The position numbers were made by a program, and so were the translations under genes. A stretch of 64,000 bases of DNA from Arthrobacter sp. ERGS1:01 (lineage in GTDB: Bacteria; Actinomycetota; Actinomycetes; Actinomycetales; Micrococcaceae): assembly GCF_001281315.1 (NCBI RefSeq), contig NZ_CP012479.1, positions 434,001-498,000 on the forward strand, given 5' to 3'. Below are positions 36,604 through 49,045 of the stretch, piece by piece; position 1 is the first letter of the stretch; every line of letters starts with the position of its first letter. Under the pieces are notes generated by a model. That model did not search any database, was not told the DNA's origin, and saw nothing but the letters and a program-made list of their open reading frames with translations.

Positions 36604-37769
36604 CGGCGACGGTCCGCAGCGGGCGCCAGGCGTTCAAGTTCGGCACAGACGGCGTCGGAGTACCGTTCCGGCGAGTAGCGCATGGCCGCCAGCGCCGCGT
36701 TGGCCACGGCCTGCTCGCGGAGCAGGGGCCACTGTTCGACGGCGGTGGCGAGGGCGCGTGCCACGGCGCCGGCGTCGTCCACGTCCACGAACTGGACCGA
36801 ATCAAAGCCGCCGGCGGCCTCGCTGAGACCTGGCGTCCGACTGACAATCAAGGGACGGGCCGCCAACAGGGCCTCGACGGCGGTGTCGCCAAAGGGTTCG
36901 TCCAGGCCGGAGGGCACGATCGCGACGTCGGCGGCCGCGTAGAACGCCCACACGTCACCCTGGAAACCGTGGAACGTCACCGAGCCGTCAAGGCCCAGCT
37001 GTTCAACCTGCTCATGGAGCTGGTCCGCATACCACTCATAGCCCGGGAACACGGCGCCCACAAGGTCCAGCTGGACATCGAGCCCCGCGTCCCGCGCCGA
37101 CGCCACCGCCGCGATGGCCGTGTGGACGCCCTTGCGGCTCGACAACCGGCCCACATAGAGCACGCGCAGCGGCGACTCCACCGCGGACCGGGGCGGCACG
37201 GGCTGCGCGGGTCCGGGAACGCCGTTGTAGATGACGGTGGTCCTGGCCCGCAGCCGGGGGAGGGTCTGCGCCAGGGTGTCGGCGCTGTACCGGCTGTTGG
37301 CCACGATCGTCGTGGCGCAAAGCAACGGGGCCGCAAGTGCCACGCGCAGTGCCTTGCGGGCCGTTCGCTCCGCCTCGTGGACGTGGACCAGGACCCGCCG
37401 GCCGGCCAACCGGCCCAGGACCGGCCACAGCGGGATTGTGACGGTGTTGACGTAGAGGAGGTCCGGGCCGATGCGCCGGATGAGCCGGGCGCCGCGCCAC
37501 GCCCCGGACATCGATTCACGGGCCAGCGTGAACAGGCCGGCAACGCTGAGGAAGCTTTTGCGCAGCACCGGCACCCGGACAATGACCACCGTGGCGCCGG
37601 CGCGTTCCAGCTCCGCCACCAGGGCTCCGCCGGACGGCAGCGTGACCACCACGCGCAGGCCCCGGGCCACCATTCCGGTCACGGATTCCAGTAGCACGCG
37701 GTCGGCGCCGTACAGTTCGGCGCCCGAGTGTGCCACCAGCACTACAGGACGCGAAAGGGGTTCGTTCAT
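36582..37769 (-). CDS. GT4-family glycosyltransferase
   Basis: The 395-residue chain is a GT-B enzyme of family 4: VLVAHSGAELYGADRVLLES near the N-terminus, LLYVNTV, then in the C-terminal half LRVLYVGRLSSRKGVHTAI, VTFHGFQGDVWAFYAAADVA and PSGLDEPFGDTAVEALLA, the last being the E-x7-E type donor-binding motif. ATG at 37769 gives the family N-terminus. It is a single minus-strand gene between plus-strand neighbours and overlaps the end of the flippase gene. The sugar is unknown. Confidence 0.88.
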   Translation of the reverse strand: MNEPLSRPVVLVAHSGAELYGADRVLLESVTGMVARGLRVVVTLPSGGALVAELERAGATVVIVRVPVLRKSFLSVAGLFTLARESMSGAWRGARLIRRIGPDLLYVNTVTIPLWPVLGRLAGRRVLVHVHEAERTARKALRVALAAPLLCATTIVANSRYSADTLAQTLPRLRARTTVIYNGVPGPAQPVPPRSAVESPLRVLYVGRLSSRKGVHTAIAAVASARDAGLDVQLDLVGAVFPGYEWYADQLHEQVEQLGLDGSVTFHGFQGDVWAFYAAADVAIVPSGLDEPFGDTAVEALLAARPLIVSRTPGLSEAAGGFDSVQFVDVDDAGAVARALATAVEQWPLLREQAVANAALAAMRYSPERYSDAVCAELERLAPAADRRRQRTPGR

Positions 37770-37794
37770 AGCGTCAACTATGTAGGCTGTTGGT

Positions 37795-38753
37795 ATGACA
37801 CGCAACACATTCCGCCCGCTGGCCATAGTTGTTGTGAACTATGCGTCCCACGAGTTGTTGGGACAAAACCTGGCCGCCGTGGCGGAGGGGACGCCGGACG
37901 CCGATGTGGTGGTGGTGGACAGCTTTTCCGGCGCCGCGGAACAGCAAGCGGTCACGGCGCTCGCCGCCGGGCACGGCTGGCACGTGGTGACCACGGAGGA
38001 AAACGTCGGTTTTGGGGTGGGCATGAACCTGGGCGTGGCCGCGGCCAGGGCCAGGGGTGCGGAGGCGTTCCTGCTGCTGAACCCCGACGCCGTCATCCCG
38101 GCCGAAAGCCTGGCGACGTTGCGGGCGGAGCTTGAAAAGAGCCCCCTGACACTTTTGGCCCCGACCATTTACGACGCCGGCGGCCGGGTCTGGTTCGACG
38201 GCGCCGACGTCGACCTGGACAGCGGCGAGACGCGGTCGGTGCACCGGCGCACCGGGAATGAGCGCGTCCATCCCTGGCTCACGGGGCCTGCCTGTTGGTG
38301 GGCGTGGAACTGTGGGAGCTCGTGGACGGTTTTGACGACCGTTACTTCTTGTACTGGGAGGACGTGGACCTGTCCTTCCGCGTGTGCCGGGCCGGGGGAG
38401 CTCTCCGTGTGGTGGCCGGGGCCACGGCCGTCCATGATGAAGGCGGCACCCATCCGGGAGCGGCGGGCGCCGGCGCGTCCCGGGCCAAATCGAATCTTTA
38501 CTATTACTACAACATCCGCAACAGGCTGTTGTTCGCGGCACTCAACCTGCCCAATGACGATCGCGTTCGGTGGCGGCGGCGTGCCGGCGGAGCGGCGTAT
38601 CAAATCCTCTTGCGCGGGGGCAGGCGCCAATTCCTGCGCCCGTCAGGACCGCTGGGTGCGGGCCTGAAGGGCACCCGCGACGGCCTGGCGATGATGCGGG
38701 CCCTGGGTGGGAAGCAGCGTCTGGGAATATACCGCAAATCTTTCCCGGAGTGA
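37795..38753 (+). pseudogene. Family 2 glycosyltransferase (rhamnosyltransferase-like), frameshifted
   Basis: The first frame (from ATG 37795) codes a GT2 start: LAIVVVNYASHELLGQNL, VVVDSFSG, ENVGFGVGMNLGVAAA and LLLNPDAVIPAESLATL. After HPWLTG at about 38282 it loses all similarity. The family pattern resumes in another frame as LLVGVELWELVDGFDDRYFL and WEDVDLSFRVCRAGG, ending at 38753. One extra G in the GGGG run at 38283-38286 would restore 319 residues. So the gene is either broken or misread at a homopolymer. It is divergent from the GT4 gene by 25 bases and precedes the Wzz-type gene. GT2 enzymes of this subtype often transfer rhamnose. Confidence 0.8.
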
Positions 38754-38818
38754 TTGAAAAGCAAGTCTGTTCGCGTATTGTCGGGAAAAGGCATTGAGCC
38801 GCAAAAAGGGGTGCAGTT

Positions 38819-40252
38819 ATGGAGCTGTCCGATTATCTGGGTACCGTTCGACGGTACGCGATTGTGATTGTGGTGATCGCCTTTTTGGGCGCCAGTGCCG
38901 GCTTCGCCCTGGCCCGCCACACCACCCCCATGTATAAGGCAACCAGCAGCATTTTTGTGGCTGCTGCGGGCGGGGAAAACATCACCGACCTGGTCCAGGG
39001 GTCAACGTTCACGCAAAACCTCATCCAGTCCTACGCCGCCCTGGCCCAGATGCCCTCGGTCCTCCAGCCGGTCATCACGAAGCTTGGTTTGGACGAGACC
39101 CCGGCGGAGTTGGCGAAATCGGTTTCCGCGGATGCGCCGCTCAATACCGTCATCATCGACATCACGGTGGTTGACGAATCCCCGGAAACGGCGGCAAAGG
39201 TGGCCAATGCCGTCTCCGTTTCGCTGGCAACCGTTGCGCAGTCGCTCTCGCCCAAGCGCTCGGACAGCACGCCGGCGGTCCTGATGACGCCCATTGCAAC
39301 GGCAAGCGTTCCCGTCGCGGCATTTTCCCCCAACACCAAGCTGCTCGTCATCATCTGGGGCGCCGGCGCCCTGATCCTGGCCATTGGTTTTGTGTTGGGC
39401 CGGCGGGTGGTTGAAAACACCATCCGCTCGGAGCACGACCTCAAGCGTTCGGGCACGGTGCCGCTGCTTGGTTCCGTTCCGGACATCAGGGGCCTGGGCA
39501 CGCCTGAATCCGTCGCGCAGATGGTTGTCTCCGGGCAGCACGCCGACGCTTTCCGCCGCCTGGCCGACCACGTGGTCAACGCCAAAGCGGAGGGGCCCGT
39601 CCGTTCTGCCGTAGTCACCTCCATGAATGTCAATGACGGCAAGACGTTGGTGGCCCTGGGGCTGGCAGTTGCGCTTTCCGAGCACGCCCGGCGCGTGCTG
39701 TTGATCGACGCCGACCTCCGGCAGGGGCGGGCCAGTGCGGCCTGTGGATTGGGCAAGCGGCCCGGGCTGGGCGAGGTCCTGACGGGCAGCGCCACCATCG
39801 CCGGGCTGACGCGGCGCTGGGACGTCATTGATGTGCTGCCCGCCGGACGGTCCACCGCCAAGTCCAGCAAGCTCCTCAATTCCCCCGCGATGGAGGGTTT
39901 GATGGAACACCTGTTGGCCGAATACGATTTCGTCATCTGTGATTCGGCCGCCGTGCTGCCCGTGGCCGATACCTTCCCGCTGACCCGGCTGACCGACGGG
40001 GCCGTGGTGGTGGCGCGGGCCGGTAAGAGCCGGCGGGACGACGTCCACGAGACGCTCTGCTCCATTGAGGCGGTCAAGGGGCAGGTGCTCGGGACGGTGT
40101 TGAACCGGTCCGGGGCGAAGTTGTTCAAGATCCGTGGCCGCGTTGGCGGCGCCAACAGGGCCCCCAAGCACACCACCGAGGTCCGTGAGGCCCCCGCCAA
40201 GACGTCGGCGGCTGCCGCTGCCGCCGCCAAACAAGTGACCGCCCGCAAATGA
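38819..40252 (+). CDS. Wzz-type chain-length determinant / BY-kinase-like protein without tyrosine tail
   Basis: The 477-residue protein has a Wzz domain bounded by two membrane segments (about residues 13-32 and 172-193) and a cytoplasmic P-loop domain. Its Walker A region is NVNDGKTLVALGLAVAL rather than the usual PGEGKSTTA, Walker A' is VLLIDADLRQG, and Walker B is FVICDSAAVLP. The C-terminal tail is rich in Ala, Lys and Thr and has no tyrosine cluster, unlike the paralogue at 54049-55530. It may thus regulate chain length without autophosphorylation. Its stop overlaps the next start as ATGA, linking it to the polymerase gene. Confidence 0.87.
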   Translation: MELSDYLGTVRRYAIVIVVIAFLGASAGFALARHTTPMYKATSSIFVAAAGGENITDLVQGSTFTQNLIQSYAALAQMPSVLQPVITKLGLDETPAELAKSVSADAPLNTVIIDITVVDESPETAAKVANAVSVSLATVAQSLSPKRSDSTPAVLMTPIATASVPVAAFSPNTKLLVIIWGAGALILAIGFVLGRRVVENTIRSEHDLKRSGTVPLLGSVPDIRGLGTPESVAQMVVSGQHADAFRRLADHVVNAKAEGPVRSAVVTSMNVNDGKTLVALGLAVALSEHARRVLLIDADLRQGRASAACGLGKRPGLGEVLTGSATIAGLTRRWDVIDVLPAGRSTAKSSKLLNSPAMEGLMEHLLAEYDFVICDSAAVLPVADTFPLTRLTDGAVVVARAGKSRRDDVHETLCSIEAVKGQVLGTVLNRSGAKLFKIRGRVGGANRAPKHTTEVREAPAKTSAAAAAAAKQVTARK

Positions 40253-41508
40253 GCCTGCTGACGGCCGGCACCGAAACCACCGGGCGCCAGGACCGTTGGC
40301 GCCTGGCGACCATGGTGGCCGCGTTTGGCGTCCTGGTCCTGCTGGGCTGGCGGCAGCAGATCTACCACGGCATCACCATCGGTTACGTGCTCGCCTTCGC
40401 CCTGCTGCCGCTTTGGCTGCCCAGCATCCGACGCTTCAAGGGCCTGCCCACCTTCTTTGTGCTGGGCCTGGCCAGCCTGGCCTCGGGGTTCGTGCTGTAC
40501 AACTTCAACAAGGTCGACCACCAGGTGGACAGCAGCAAGATCATCATCAACCCCGCCATCCTGGTGGGTCTGCTGCTGACCGTGGGCGTGGTGCTGTGGG
40601 CCCGGAAAGTGCTGCCCGACTGGATGATTTGCTTCGGCTACGGCATGGGCCTGATGTTGGGGGTGGGCAATGACGCCGACGTGGCCACGAACCCCTGGAA
40701 GTTCGGCTATTCGCTGCCCGTGATCGTCATGGTGTTGGCGCTTGCCGGCCTGGCGGACGGCCGTTTGCGTGGACGACGTCGGCTGCTCTCGCTGGTGGCG
40801 CTGGCCGCCTTGGGTGCCTACTCGGGCCTGCATGACTCACGGTCGCTCTTTGCCATGTTGGCGCTTGTCATTGTCCTGGTGGGATGGCAGATGCTTCCCG
40901 CGGGGCGCAGCCAGCGGGCCGCGGTGGCCAGGACGCTGTTGAGTGCCGTGGCCGTGATCATCGTCGTCTACGAGGTGGGTTCCAGCCTTTTGGTGGATGG
41001 TTATCTGGGTGCCGCCGCGCAACAACGCTCCATCGCGCAAATCAACGAGTCGGGTTCACTGATCCTGGGCGGGCGGCCCGAAATGGCGGCGACTGTTGCC
41101 TTGTTCAATTTCCAGCCGGCGGGTTTTGGTGTGGGGATCGTCCCGTCCCTGCACGACATCGCGATCGCAAAGGCCGGCATGCTGGCCATCAACTACCAGC
41201 CAAACAACGGCTACGTTGAAAAATACATGTTTGGGTCCCAGTTTGAATTGCACTCGAGCACGGGGGACCTGTGGGTGTATTTCGGGCTCATGGGCCTGGT
41301 GCTGTCGGCCTTCATTATCTGGCTGATCCTGCGCTACGCCACGGTGGCGATCGTGAGCCGCGCGGGCCACGCGGTGGTCTTGTTCCTGGCCGTGATCACG
41401 TTGTGGAACATGTTCTTCAGCCCCCTGTATTCCTCCGTGACCATCCTGGGCCTGGCCGTGGGAATGGCGGCCCTGCCCCGAAGATCCAAGGAACCAAGTA
41501 AGGAATAG
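40249..41508 (+). CDS. O-antigen polymerase/ligase-like (Wzy-type) membrane protein
   Basis: The 419-residue product has about ten hydrophobic segments and one large outer loop near residues 255-345, the layout of Wzy polymerases and O-antigen ligases. The loop contains LILGGRPEMAATVALFNFQPAGFGVG (split here as GGRPEM and FNFQPAGFGVG) and FGSQFELHSSTGDLWVYFGLMG, in which the R and the H-S stretch resemble the conserved loop residues of Wzy-C proteins. It would join repeat units or attach the chain. It overlaps the Wzz-type gene by 4 bases, the expected partner. Sequence families here are very diverse, so polymerase versus ligase stays open. Confidence 0.8.
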   Translation: MSLLTAGTETTGRQDRWRLATMVAAFGVLVLLGWRQQIYHGITIGYVLAFALLPLWLPSIRRFKGLPTFFVLGLASLASGFVLYNFNKVDHQVDSSKIIINPAILVGLLLTVGVVLWARKVLPDWMICFGYGMGLMLGVGNDADVATNPWKFGYSLPVIVMVLALAGLADGRLRGRRRLLSLVALAALGAYSGLHDSRSLFAMLALVIVLVGWQMLPAGRSQRAAVARTLLSAVAVIIVVYEVGSSLLVDGYLGAAAQQRSIAQINESGSLILGGRPEMAATVALFNFQPAGFGVGIVPSLHDIAIAKAGMLAINYQPNNGYVEKYMFGSQFELHSSTGDLWVYFGLMGLVLSAFIIWLILRYATVAIVSRAGHAVVLFLAVITLWNMFFSPLYSSVTILGLAVGMAALPRRSKEPSKE

Positions 41509-41509
41509 G

Positions 41510-42046
41510 CTACGTGAGCGCCTCCGCTGCGTCGGCGTCGTCGTCCTCGAGGCCGCGTTTGCGCCTGGCCGGGACGCCGGCATAGACGCTGTTGCGCTCA
41601 CAGTCCGCGCTCACTACGGCGCCCGCCGCAATGACGCATCCGGGCCCAATGGTGACGCCGGGGAGGATCACGGCGCGGGCCCCGATCCAGCAGCCATCGC
41701 CAATCACCACGGGCAGCGCGTAGTTGGCTCCGGCGCGTTCCTGCGGCCCGGCAATGTGGTGCGAACCAGTGATGACCATGACCCCGGGACCGAACTGGAC
41801 CCGCGCGCCGATCGTGATCGCGGCCGAACCGTCAAGGAAGGCGTCGTAGTTGATGAAGCTTCCCCGGCCAATGCTGATGTCCGTGCCGCCAAAAAACGCC
41901 CGCCCCGCAATGGTGGACGGCGATGCGTTGATCCCGGCCGCACGCAAGGCCCGCCAGCGCTGGGATTCGGGCACCAGGGGCGAGGAGAGAAGGCCGTTGA
42001 CCAGCAAATCCCGGGCGGCGGTTGTCAGCGTCTGCTTGAGCCTCAT
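41510..42046 (-). CDS. Left-handed beta-helix acyltransferase (maltose/galactoside O-acetyltransferase type)
   Basis: The 178-residue protein has hexapeptide repeats (IAGRAFFGGTDISIGRGSFIN, then VVIGDGCWIGARAVILPGVTIGPGCVIAAGAVV) and ends VYAGVPARRKR, as in CoA-dependent O-acetyltransferases of the LbetaH class. The catalytic His is probably in TGSHHIAGPQERAG. It would acetylate a sugar of the polymer or of a precursor. The gene is convergent with the polymerase gene, 1 base apart, and stands alone on the minus strand ahead of the terminator of the beta-helix gene. Confidence 0.88.
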   Translation of the reverse strand: MRLKQTLTTAARDLLVNGLLSSPLVPESQRWRALRAAGINASPSTIAGRAFFGGTDISIGRGSFINYDAFLDGSAAITIGARVQFGPGVMVITGSHHIAGPQERAGANYALPVVIGDGCWIGARAVILPGVTIGPGCVIAAGAVVSADCERNSVYAGVPARRKRGLEDDDADAAEALT

Positions 42047-42094
42047 GGGCCGATCCTACACGCAGGAAATACCGCGGACACCGGGCATTAAACA

Positions 42095-42125
42095 GCTGTG
42101 GGACTTCACCTGGAAGTCCCACAGC
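42095..42125 (-). terminator. Hairpin terminator after the secreted beta-helix gene
   Basis: Perfect 13-base arms GCTGTGGGACTTC (42095-42107) and GAAGTCCCACAGC (42113-42125) enclose a 5-base loop. On the minus strand it follows the beta-helix gene by 55 bases and is trailed by TGTTTAAT, a weak T run. Confidence 0.7.
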
Positions 42126-42180
42126 CGATTATTCAGTTCGTGTCAGGATTGCTCCTTGCACGGCTCCTTCAAGGAATCCC

Positions 42181-43938
42181 CTAGTGTGCCCAGAGGTAGG
42201 GGACGGCCGTCGTGCCGTCTGCCTGGAACACCTTCGGTGCCGTCTTGATGGTGTTGGTGTTCGGCCCGGCGTAGTTGGTGGGGGTCAGGATCGCGATCTT
42301 GACGCCAACGCCGATGGGGCCGGACTGGCTCGGGCTGATCCAGGTATCGGACTGGGCGCCGATGACGGTCAGGTTGCCGTCGCCCTGGTCGGACATGAAC
42401 TGGATCTGGATCCGGTCCTTGGCCCCGTACATCACCGGGTTGTGGTGGATGATGTTGAAGCTGCGCTCGTGGTTGATGCCAATCACGTTGCGGATGGACT
42501 GCAGGTTCCAGGTCTCGGCATTGTTGGACTGCCAGAACGTGGGCATGCCGTAGTTGGAATCGTGCGTGTACACGTTGTACAGCTTGGCGCCGTCGTGGCT
42601 GTTGTAGCCAATGGGGGAGGCGCCGACGATGTCGCCGGTCACGCGGGAAGCGTAGGTGTTGCCGGTCACGGCGTGGCCGTCGATTTCGACGTCGCGCGTG
42701 ATGGAGTTGCTGCCGCGCCACCAGTTAAGACCGAAGGTCTCGCCCGGGGGGAAGCCTGCGTTGCCCGGGATACCGGTGATCAGCAGGTTTGAAACCGTGG
42801 TGCCCGGCTTGGATTCGCCCACCATGATGCCGTTGTACAGGTGGCCCTGGGTGGTGCCCTGAAGCCAGAAGTTCGACAGGATCTGCGGCACGGTGCCATT
42901 GTTCATGCGCATGACGTACAGCTGGTTGGTGTCACCCGAGCCCTGGGCCGGAACCCAGCTGGCGTAGGTGGAGGTGTTGGCCTTCATGCGGATGATGGTG
43001 TCGCGGCCTTCGCCGACGATGCCCTTCACGGTGGAGGGGACTTCAATGGCCTTGGACTGGTCCTTGAAGTTGCTGACCTCGAAGACGCCGGCCGGCAGCT
43101 TGAGGATCTTGCCGGCCAGTGCCGGGTTCTGCAGCACGGCGTTGATGTCCTGGCCGGGCTTTGCAATGGAGGACCACTGTACCCAGTCCGGGTTGGCCGG
43201 CTGCGTGGGGGCGGTGGTCGGCGTCGGCGTGGGTGTTGCCGTCTGGGTGGGGGTAGCCGAAGCCGTCGGTGACGGCGTGGGCTTCTGGGACGGCGAGGCG
43301 GTGGCGCTCGGGGAGGCGCTGGCACTCGGGGACGCGGTCGGCTTGGCGCTGGCGCTCGGGGTGGGAACCGGTGCAGGGGCGGCGTCGGCGGAGGCGACGG
43401 CCCAGAACTTGGCACCCTCGGCGCTCCAGCCAGCGGCCTTCAACGCGGCCTGGTCGGCGGCGGTGGTGGCCATGCGGTGCATGCCGTTCTTTTGGAAACG
43501 GTAGATCGGGATGCCGCAGCTAAGCGGAGTGGGGGATGCGTAGAAGTCGATCTGCTGGCTCTTGTAGCCATACTTGCTCTGCGCGTCGGCGTACTCGGTG
43601 GAGTGGCCGTCGTCGGCAATCCACAGGAAGTCGTTGTTCTTGAACAAGCGGTACACGGGGACCAGGCCGGTGCCGGCCTTGGGGGCAGCGTTGAACAGCA
43701 CGCCGCCGCCGTCGGTGAAACCGTACTTGGTCTTGCCGTTTTGGATCTCGAGCTGGGATGAGCTCATCAACGAGGCACTGGTGCTCGGATTGACGCTGCT
43801 GAAGATATTGGTGTTCATTGCTGAACAAATGGTTGACTCTGAGACTGTCGGGGCAGTTGCCGCGTTAGCGGTCATGCCCACCAAGGGGACCGTGCTCAGT
43901 GCAAGCACCAAGCCCAGAAGGCGTGTGGATTTCTTCAC
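42181..43938 (-). CDS. Secreted protein with DUF5648-like and parallel beta-helix domains
   Basis: The 585-residue protein has a signal peptide (MKKSTRLLGLVLALSTVPLV, cleavage near ANA, residue 26). A domain at about residues 60-185 resembles DUF5648 (VYRLFKNNDFLWIADDGHST, later IPIYRFQKNGMHRMATTAAD and AGWSAEGAKFWA). A Pro/Thr/Ser-Ala linker (about 190-250) follows, and a C-terminal domain with parallel beta-helix character (IVGEGRDTIIRM, SNFWLQGTTQGHLYNGIMVG, DVEIDGHAVTGNTYASRV), as in pectate-lyase-like or polysaccharide-depolymerising enzymes. It could trim or bind the exported polymer; no catalytic residues can be assigned. It is an isolated minus-strand gene with its own terminator. Confidence 0.78.
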   Translation of the reverse strand: MKKSTRLLGLVLALSTVPLVGMTANAATAPTVSESTICSAMNTNIFSSVNPSTSASLMSSSQLEIQNGKTKYGFTDGGGVLFNAAPKAGTGLVPVYRLFKNNDFLWIADDGHSTEYADAQSKYGYKSQQIDFYASPTPLSCGIPIYRFQKNGMHRMATTAADQAALKAAGWSAEGAKFWAVASADAAPAPVPTPSASAKPTASPSASASPSATASPSQKPTPSPTASATPTQTATPTPTPTTAPTQPANPDWVQWSSIAKPGQDINAVLQNPALAGKILKLPAGVFEVSNFKDQSKAIEVPSTVKGIVGEGRDTIIRMKANTSTYASWVPAQGSGDTNQLYVMRMNNGTVPQILSNFWLQGTTQGHLYNGIMVGESKPGTTVSNLLITGIPGNAGFPPGETFGLNWWRGSNSITRDVEIDGHAVTGNTYASRVTGDIVGASPIGYNSHDGAKLYNVYTHDSNYGMPTFWQSNNAETWNLQSIRNVIGINHERSFNIIHHNPVMYGAKDRIQIQFMSDQGDGNLTVIGAQSDTWISPSQSGPIGVGVKIAILTPTNYAGPNTNTIKTAPKVFQADGTTAVPYLWAH

Positions 43939-44027
43939 AAAAATAGTTCCTATTTTTTGTTACAGCCTGCCTCCCAGCCACGCTGTATTTTGGGCACAGC
44001 CCTGTCCGTATGCAGGGTCCTGTGTCG

Positions 44028-44048
44028 AGTGAATATCGTGTATTCACT
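44028..44048. promoter_or_regulatory. Palindrome in the 349-base gap upstream of the beta-helix gene
   Basis: AGTGAATA (44028-44035) and TATTCACT (44041-44048) form a perfect 8-base inverted repeat with a 5-base spacer, about 90 bases upstream of the minus-strand gene start, where an operator would be expected. The rest of 43939-44287 is AT-richer than the neighbouring genes; I see no gene in it. It must hold the promoter of the beta-helix gene and the 3' end of the rml transcript. Confidence 0.35.
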
Positions 44049-44287
44049 TACCAAGTCCAGCACAAAACAAACTTGCCGACGGGCGTCTGACCACGCCTGG
44101 CATTGGACACCCCCATTGGGTGAACGTGCTTCGCACATTGGGCAAGCGCTGAGCCCGCTTCCCAAGTCTGGACCTCTCGCCGCTGTTCGAAATTGAACCG
44201 TAGCGGACGATACTGATCACCAATTTATCACGGGACGGTAACGGAGCCGAACGGGTGATCGCTCAAAAGTGCCATAAAACACACAAA

Positions 44288-47646
<3,359 letters not shown>

Positions 47647-47731
47647 GGGCAGGCTTTGGCCGGGCTGCGCGGAATCAGTGCGATAATTAAGTGCATTGGA
47701 TGTGACTTATTTAGAAGGAGCGCGCGCTTTG

Positions 47732-49042
47732 GTGTTGAAATCCACTGACCACGACCACCAGGGGCCGTTGACCGACGCAGAAGTGCGCCGCATCCGCAAC
47801 GACTTCCCCATCCTTGACCAGCAGGTCAACGGCCGTGAGCTGGTGTACCTGGATTCCGGAGCCACCTCGCAAAAGCCCACCAGCGTCATGGAGGCGGAGC
47901 AGGAGTTCTACGAACAACGCAACTCCGCCGTGCACCGCGGCGCCCACACGCTGGCCGTTGCCGCCACCGATGTCTTTGAAGATGCCCGGGCCACGGTGGC
48001 CGCCTTCATCGGCGCCGACGACAACGAGCTTGTCTGGACGGCGAACGCCACGGCCGGGCTTAACCTGATCGCGTACTCCTTCGGCAATGCCAGCATTGGT
48101 GAGGTCCCCGCCGAGGCCCGGCAGTTCGCCGTCGGGCCCGGGGACGAGGTGCTGGTGACCGAGATGGAGCACCACGCCAACCTGATTCCCTGGCAGGAAC
48201 TGTGCCGGCGCACGGGTGCCACCTTGAAGTTCGTGCCGATCATGGACGACGGCACGCTGGACATGGAGGCCGCCGCCGCGCTGTTCACGGCCCGCACCAG
48301 GGTCTTCGCGTTCACCCACGTTTCCAACGTCACCGGCGTCATCAACCCCGTGGTGGAGCTGACCCGCATGGCGCACGACGTTGGCGCCCTGGTGGTGCTG
48401 GACGCCTGCCAATCCGCGCCGCACCTGGCACTCGACGTCAAGGCGCTTGACGTCGACTTTGCCGTATTCTCCGGGCACAAGATGCTGGCGCCCACGGGCA
48501 TTGGCGCCGTCTACGGCCGGGCCGAGTTGCTCGATGCCATGCCGCCGTTCCTGACCGGCGGCTCCATGATCACCACCGTCACGATGGAAAAGGCAGGCTA
48601 CCTGCCCTCGCCGCAGCGTTTCGAGGCCGGCACGCAGGCCATCTCGCAGGCCGCAGCACTTGCCGCGGCCGTGAACTACCTCAGTGAAACGGGCATGCAG
48701 CGGATCCACGAGTGGGAGGCCGCGCTGGGGCAGCGCCTCGTTGCCGGTCTTGAGGCGATCGACGGCATCCGCGTGCTGGGGCCGGCGTCCGGCACAGCCA
48801 GGGCCGGGCTTGCCGCGTTCGAGGTGGACGGGGTCCATGCGCACGACGTCGGCCAGTTCCTTGACGCCGCCGGCATCGCCGTCCGCGTGGGCCACCATTG
48901 CGCCCAGCCGCTGCACCGCCGGCTGGGATTGAACGCCTCCACCCGCGCCAGCACCTACTTGTACAACACCACCGAGGAGGTGGATGCGTTCCTGGCCGCC
49001 GTGGCGGGAGTGCGCCCCTACTTCGGCATTACGGGAGCCTAA
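47732..49042 (+). CDS. sufS: SufS-type cysteine desulfurase
   Basis: SufS takes sulphur from L-cysteine for iron-sulphur cluster assembly, using PLP. In the roughly 436-residue product the PLP lysine lies in FSGHKMLAPTGIGAVYGR, and the catalytic cysteine in RVGHHCAQPLHRRLG, followed by ASTYLYNTTEEVDAF. It is the SufU-linked type found in actinobacteria and Bacillus. The start is unsure: AAGGAG (47715-47720) supports TTG at 47729 or GTG at 47732; a TTG at 47696 is less likely. sufU follows after 3 bases. The rest of a suf operon is not present here. Confidence 0.93.
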   Translation: MLKSTDHDHQGPLTDAEVRRIRNDFPILDQQVNGRELVYLDSGATSQKPTSVMEAEQEFYEQRNSAVHRGAHTLAVAATDVFEDARATVAAFIGADDNELVWTANATAGLNLIAYSFGNASIGEVPAEARQFAVGPGDEVLVTEMEHHANLIPWQELCRRTGATLKFVPIMDDGTLDMEAAAALFTARTRVFAFTHVSNVTGVINPVVELTRMAHDVGALVVLDACQSAPHLALDVKALDVDFAVFSGHKMLAPTGIGAVYGRAELLDAMPPFLTGGSMITTVTMEKAGYLPSPQRFEAGTQAISQAAALAAAVNYLSETGMQRIHEWEAALGQRLVAGLEAIDGIRVLGPASGTARAGLAAFEVDGVHAHDVGQFLDAAGIAVRVGHHCAQPLHRRLGLNASTRASTYLYNTTEEVDAFLAAVAGVRPYFGITGA

Positions 49043-49045
49043 ACC

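Noticed and set aside
47732..49042. Suspected loss of the catalytic cysteine in SufS, because TRAS stands where some relatives have CRAS
   Set aside because: Counting from the E. coli enzyme places the catalytic cysteine in GHHCA-PL, and that motif (GHHCAQPL) is intact here.
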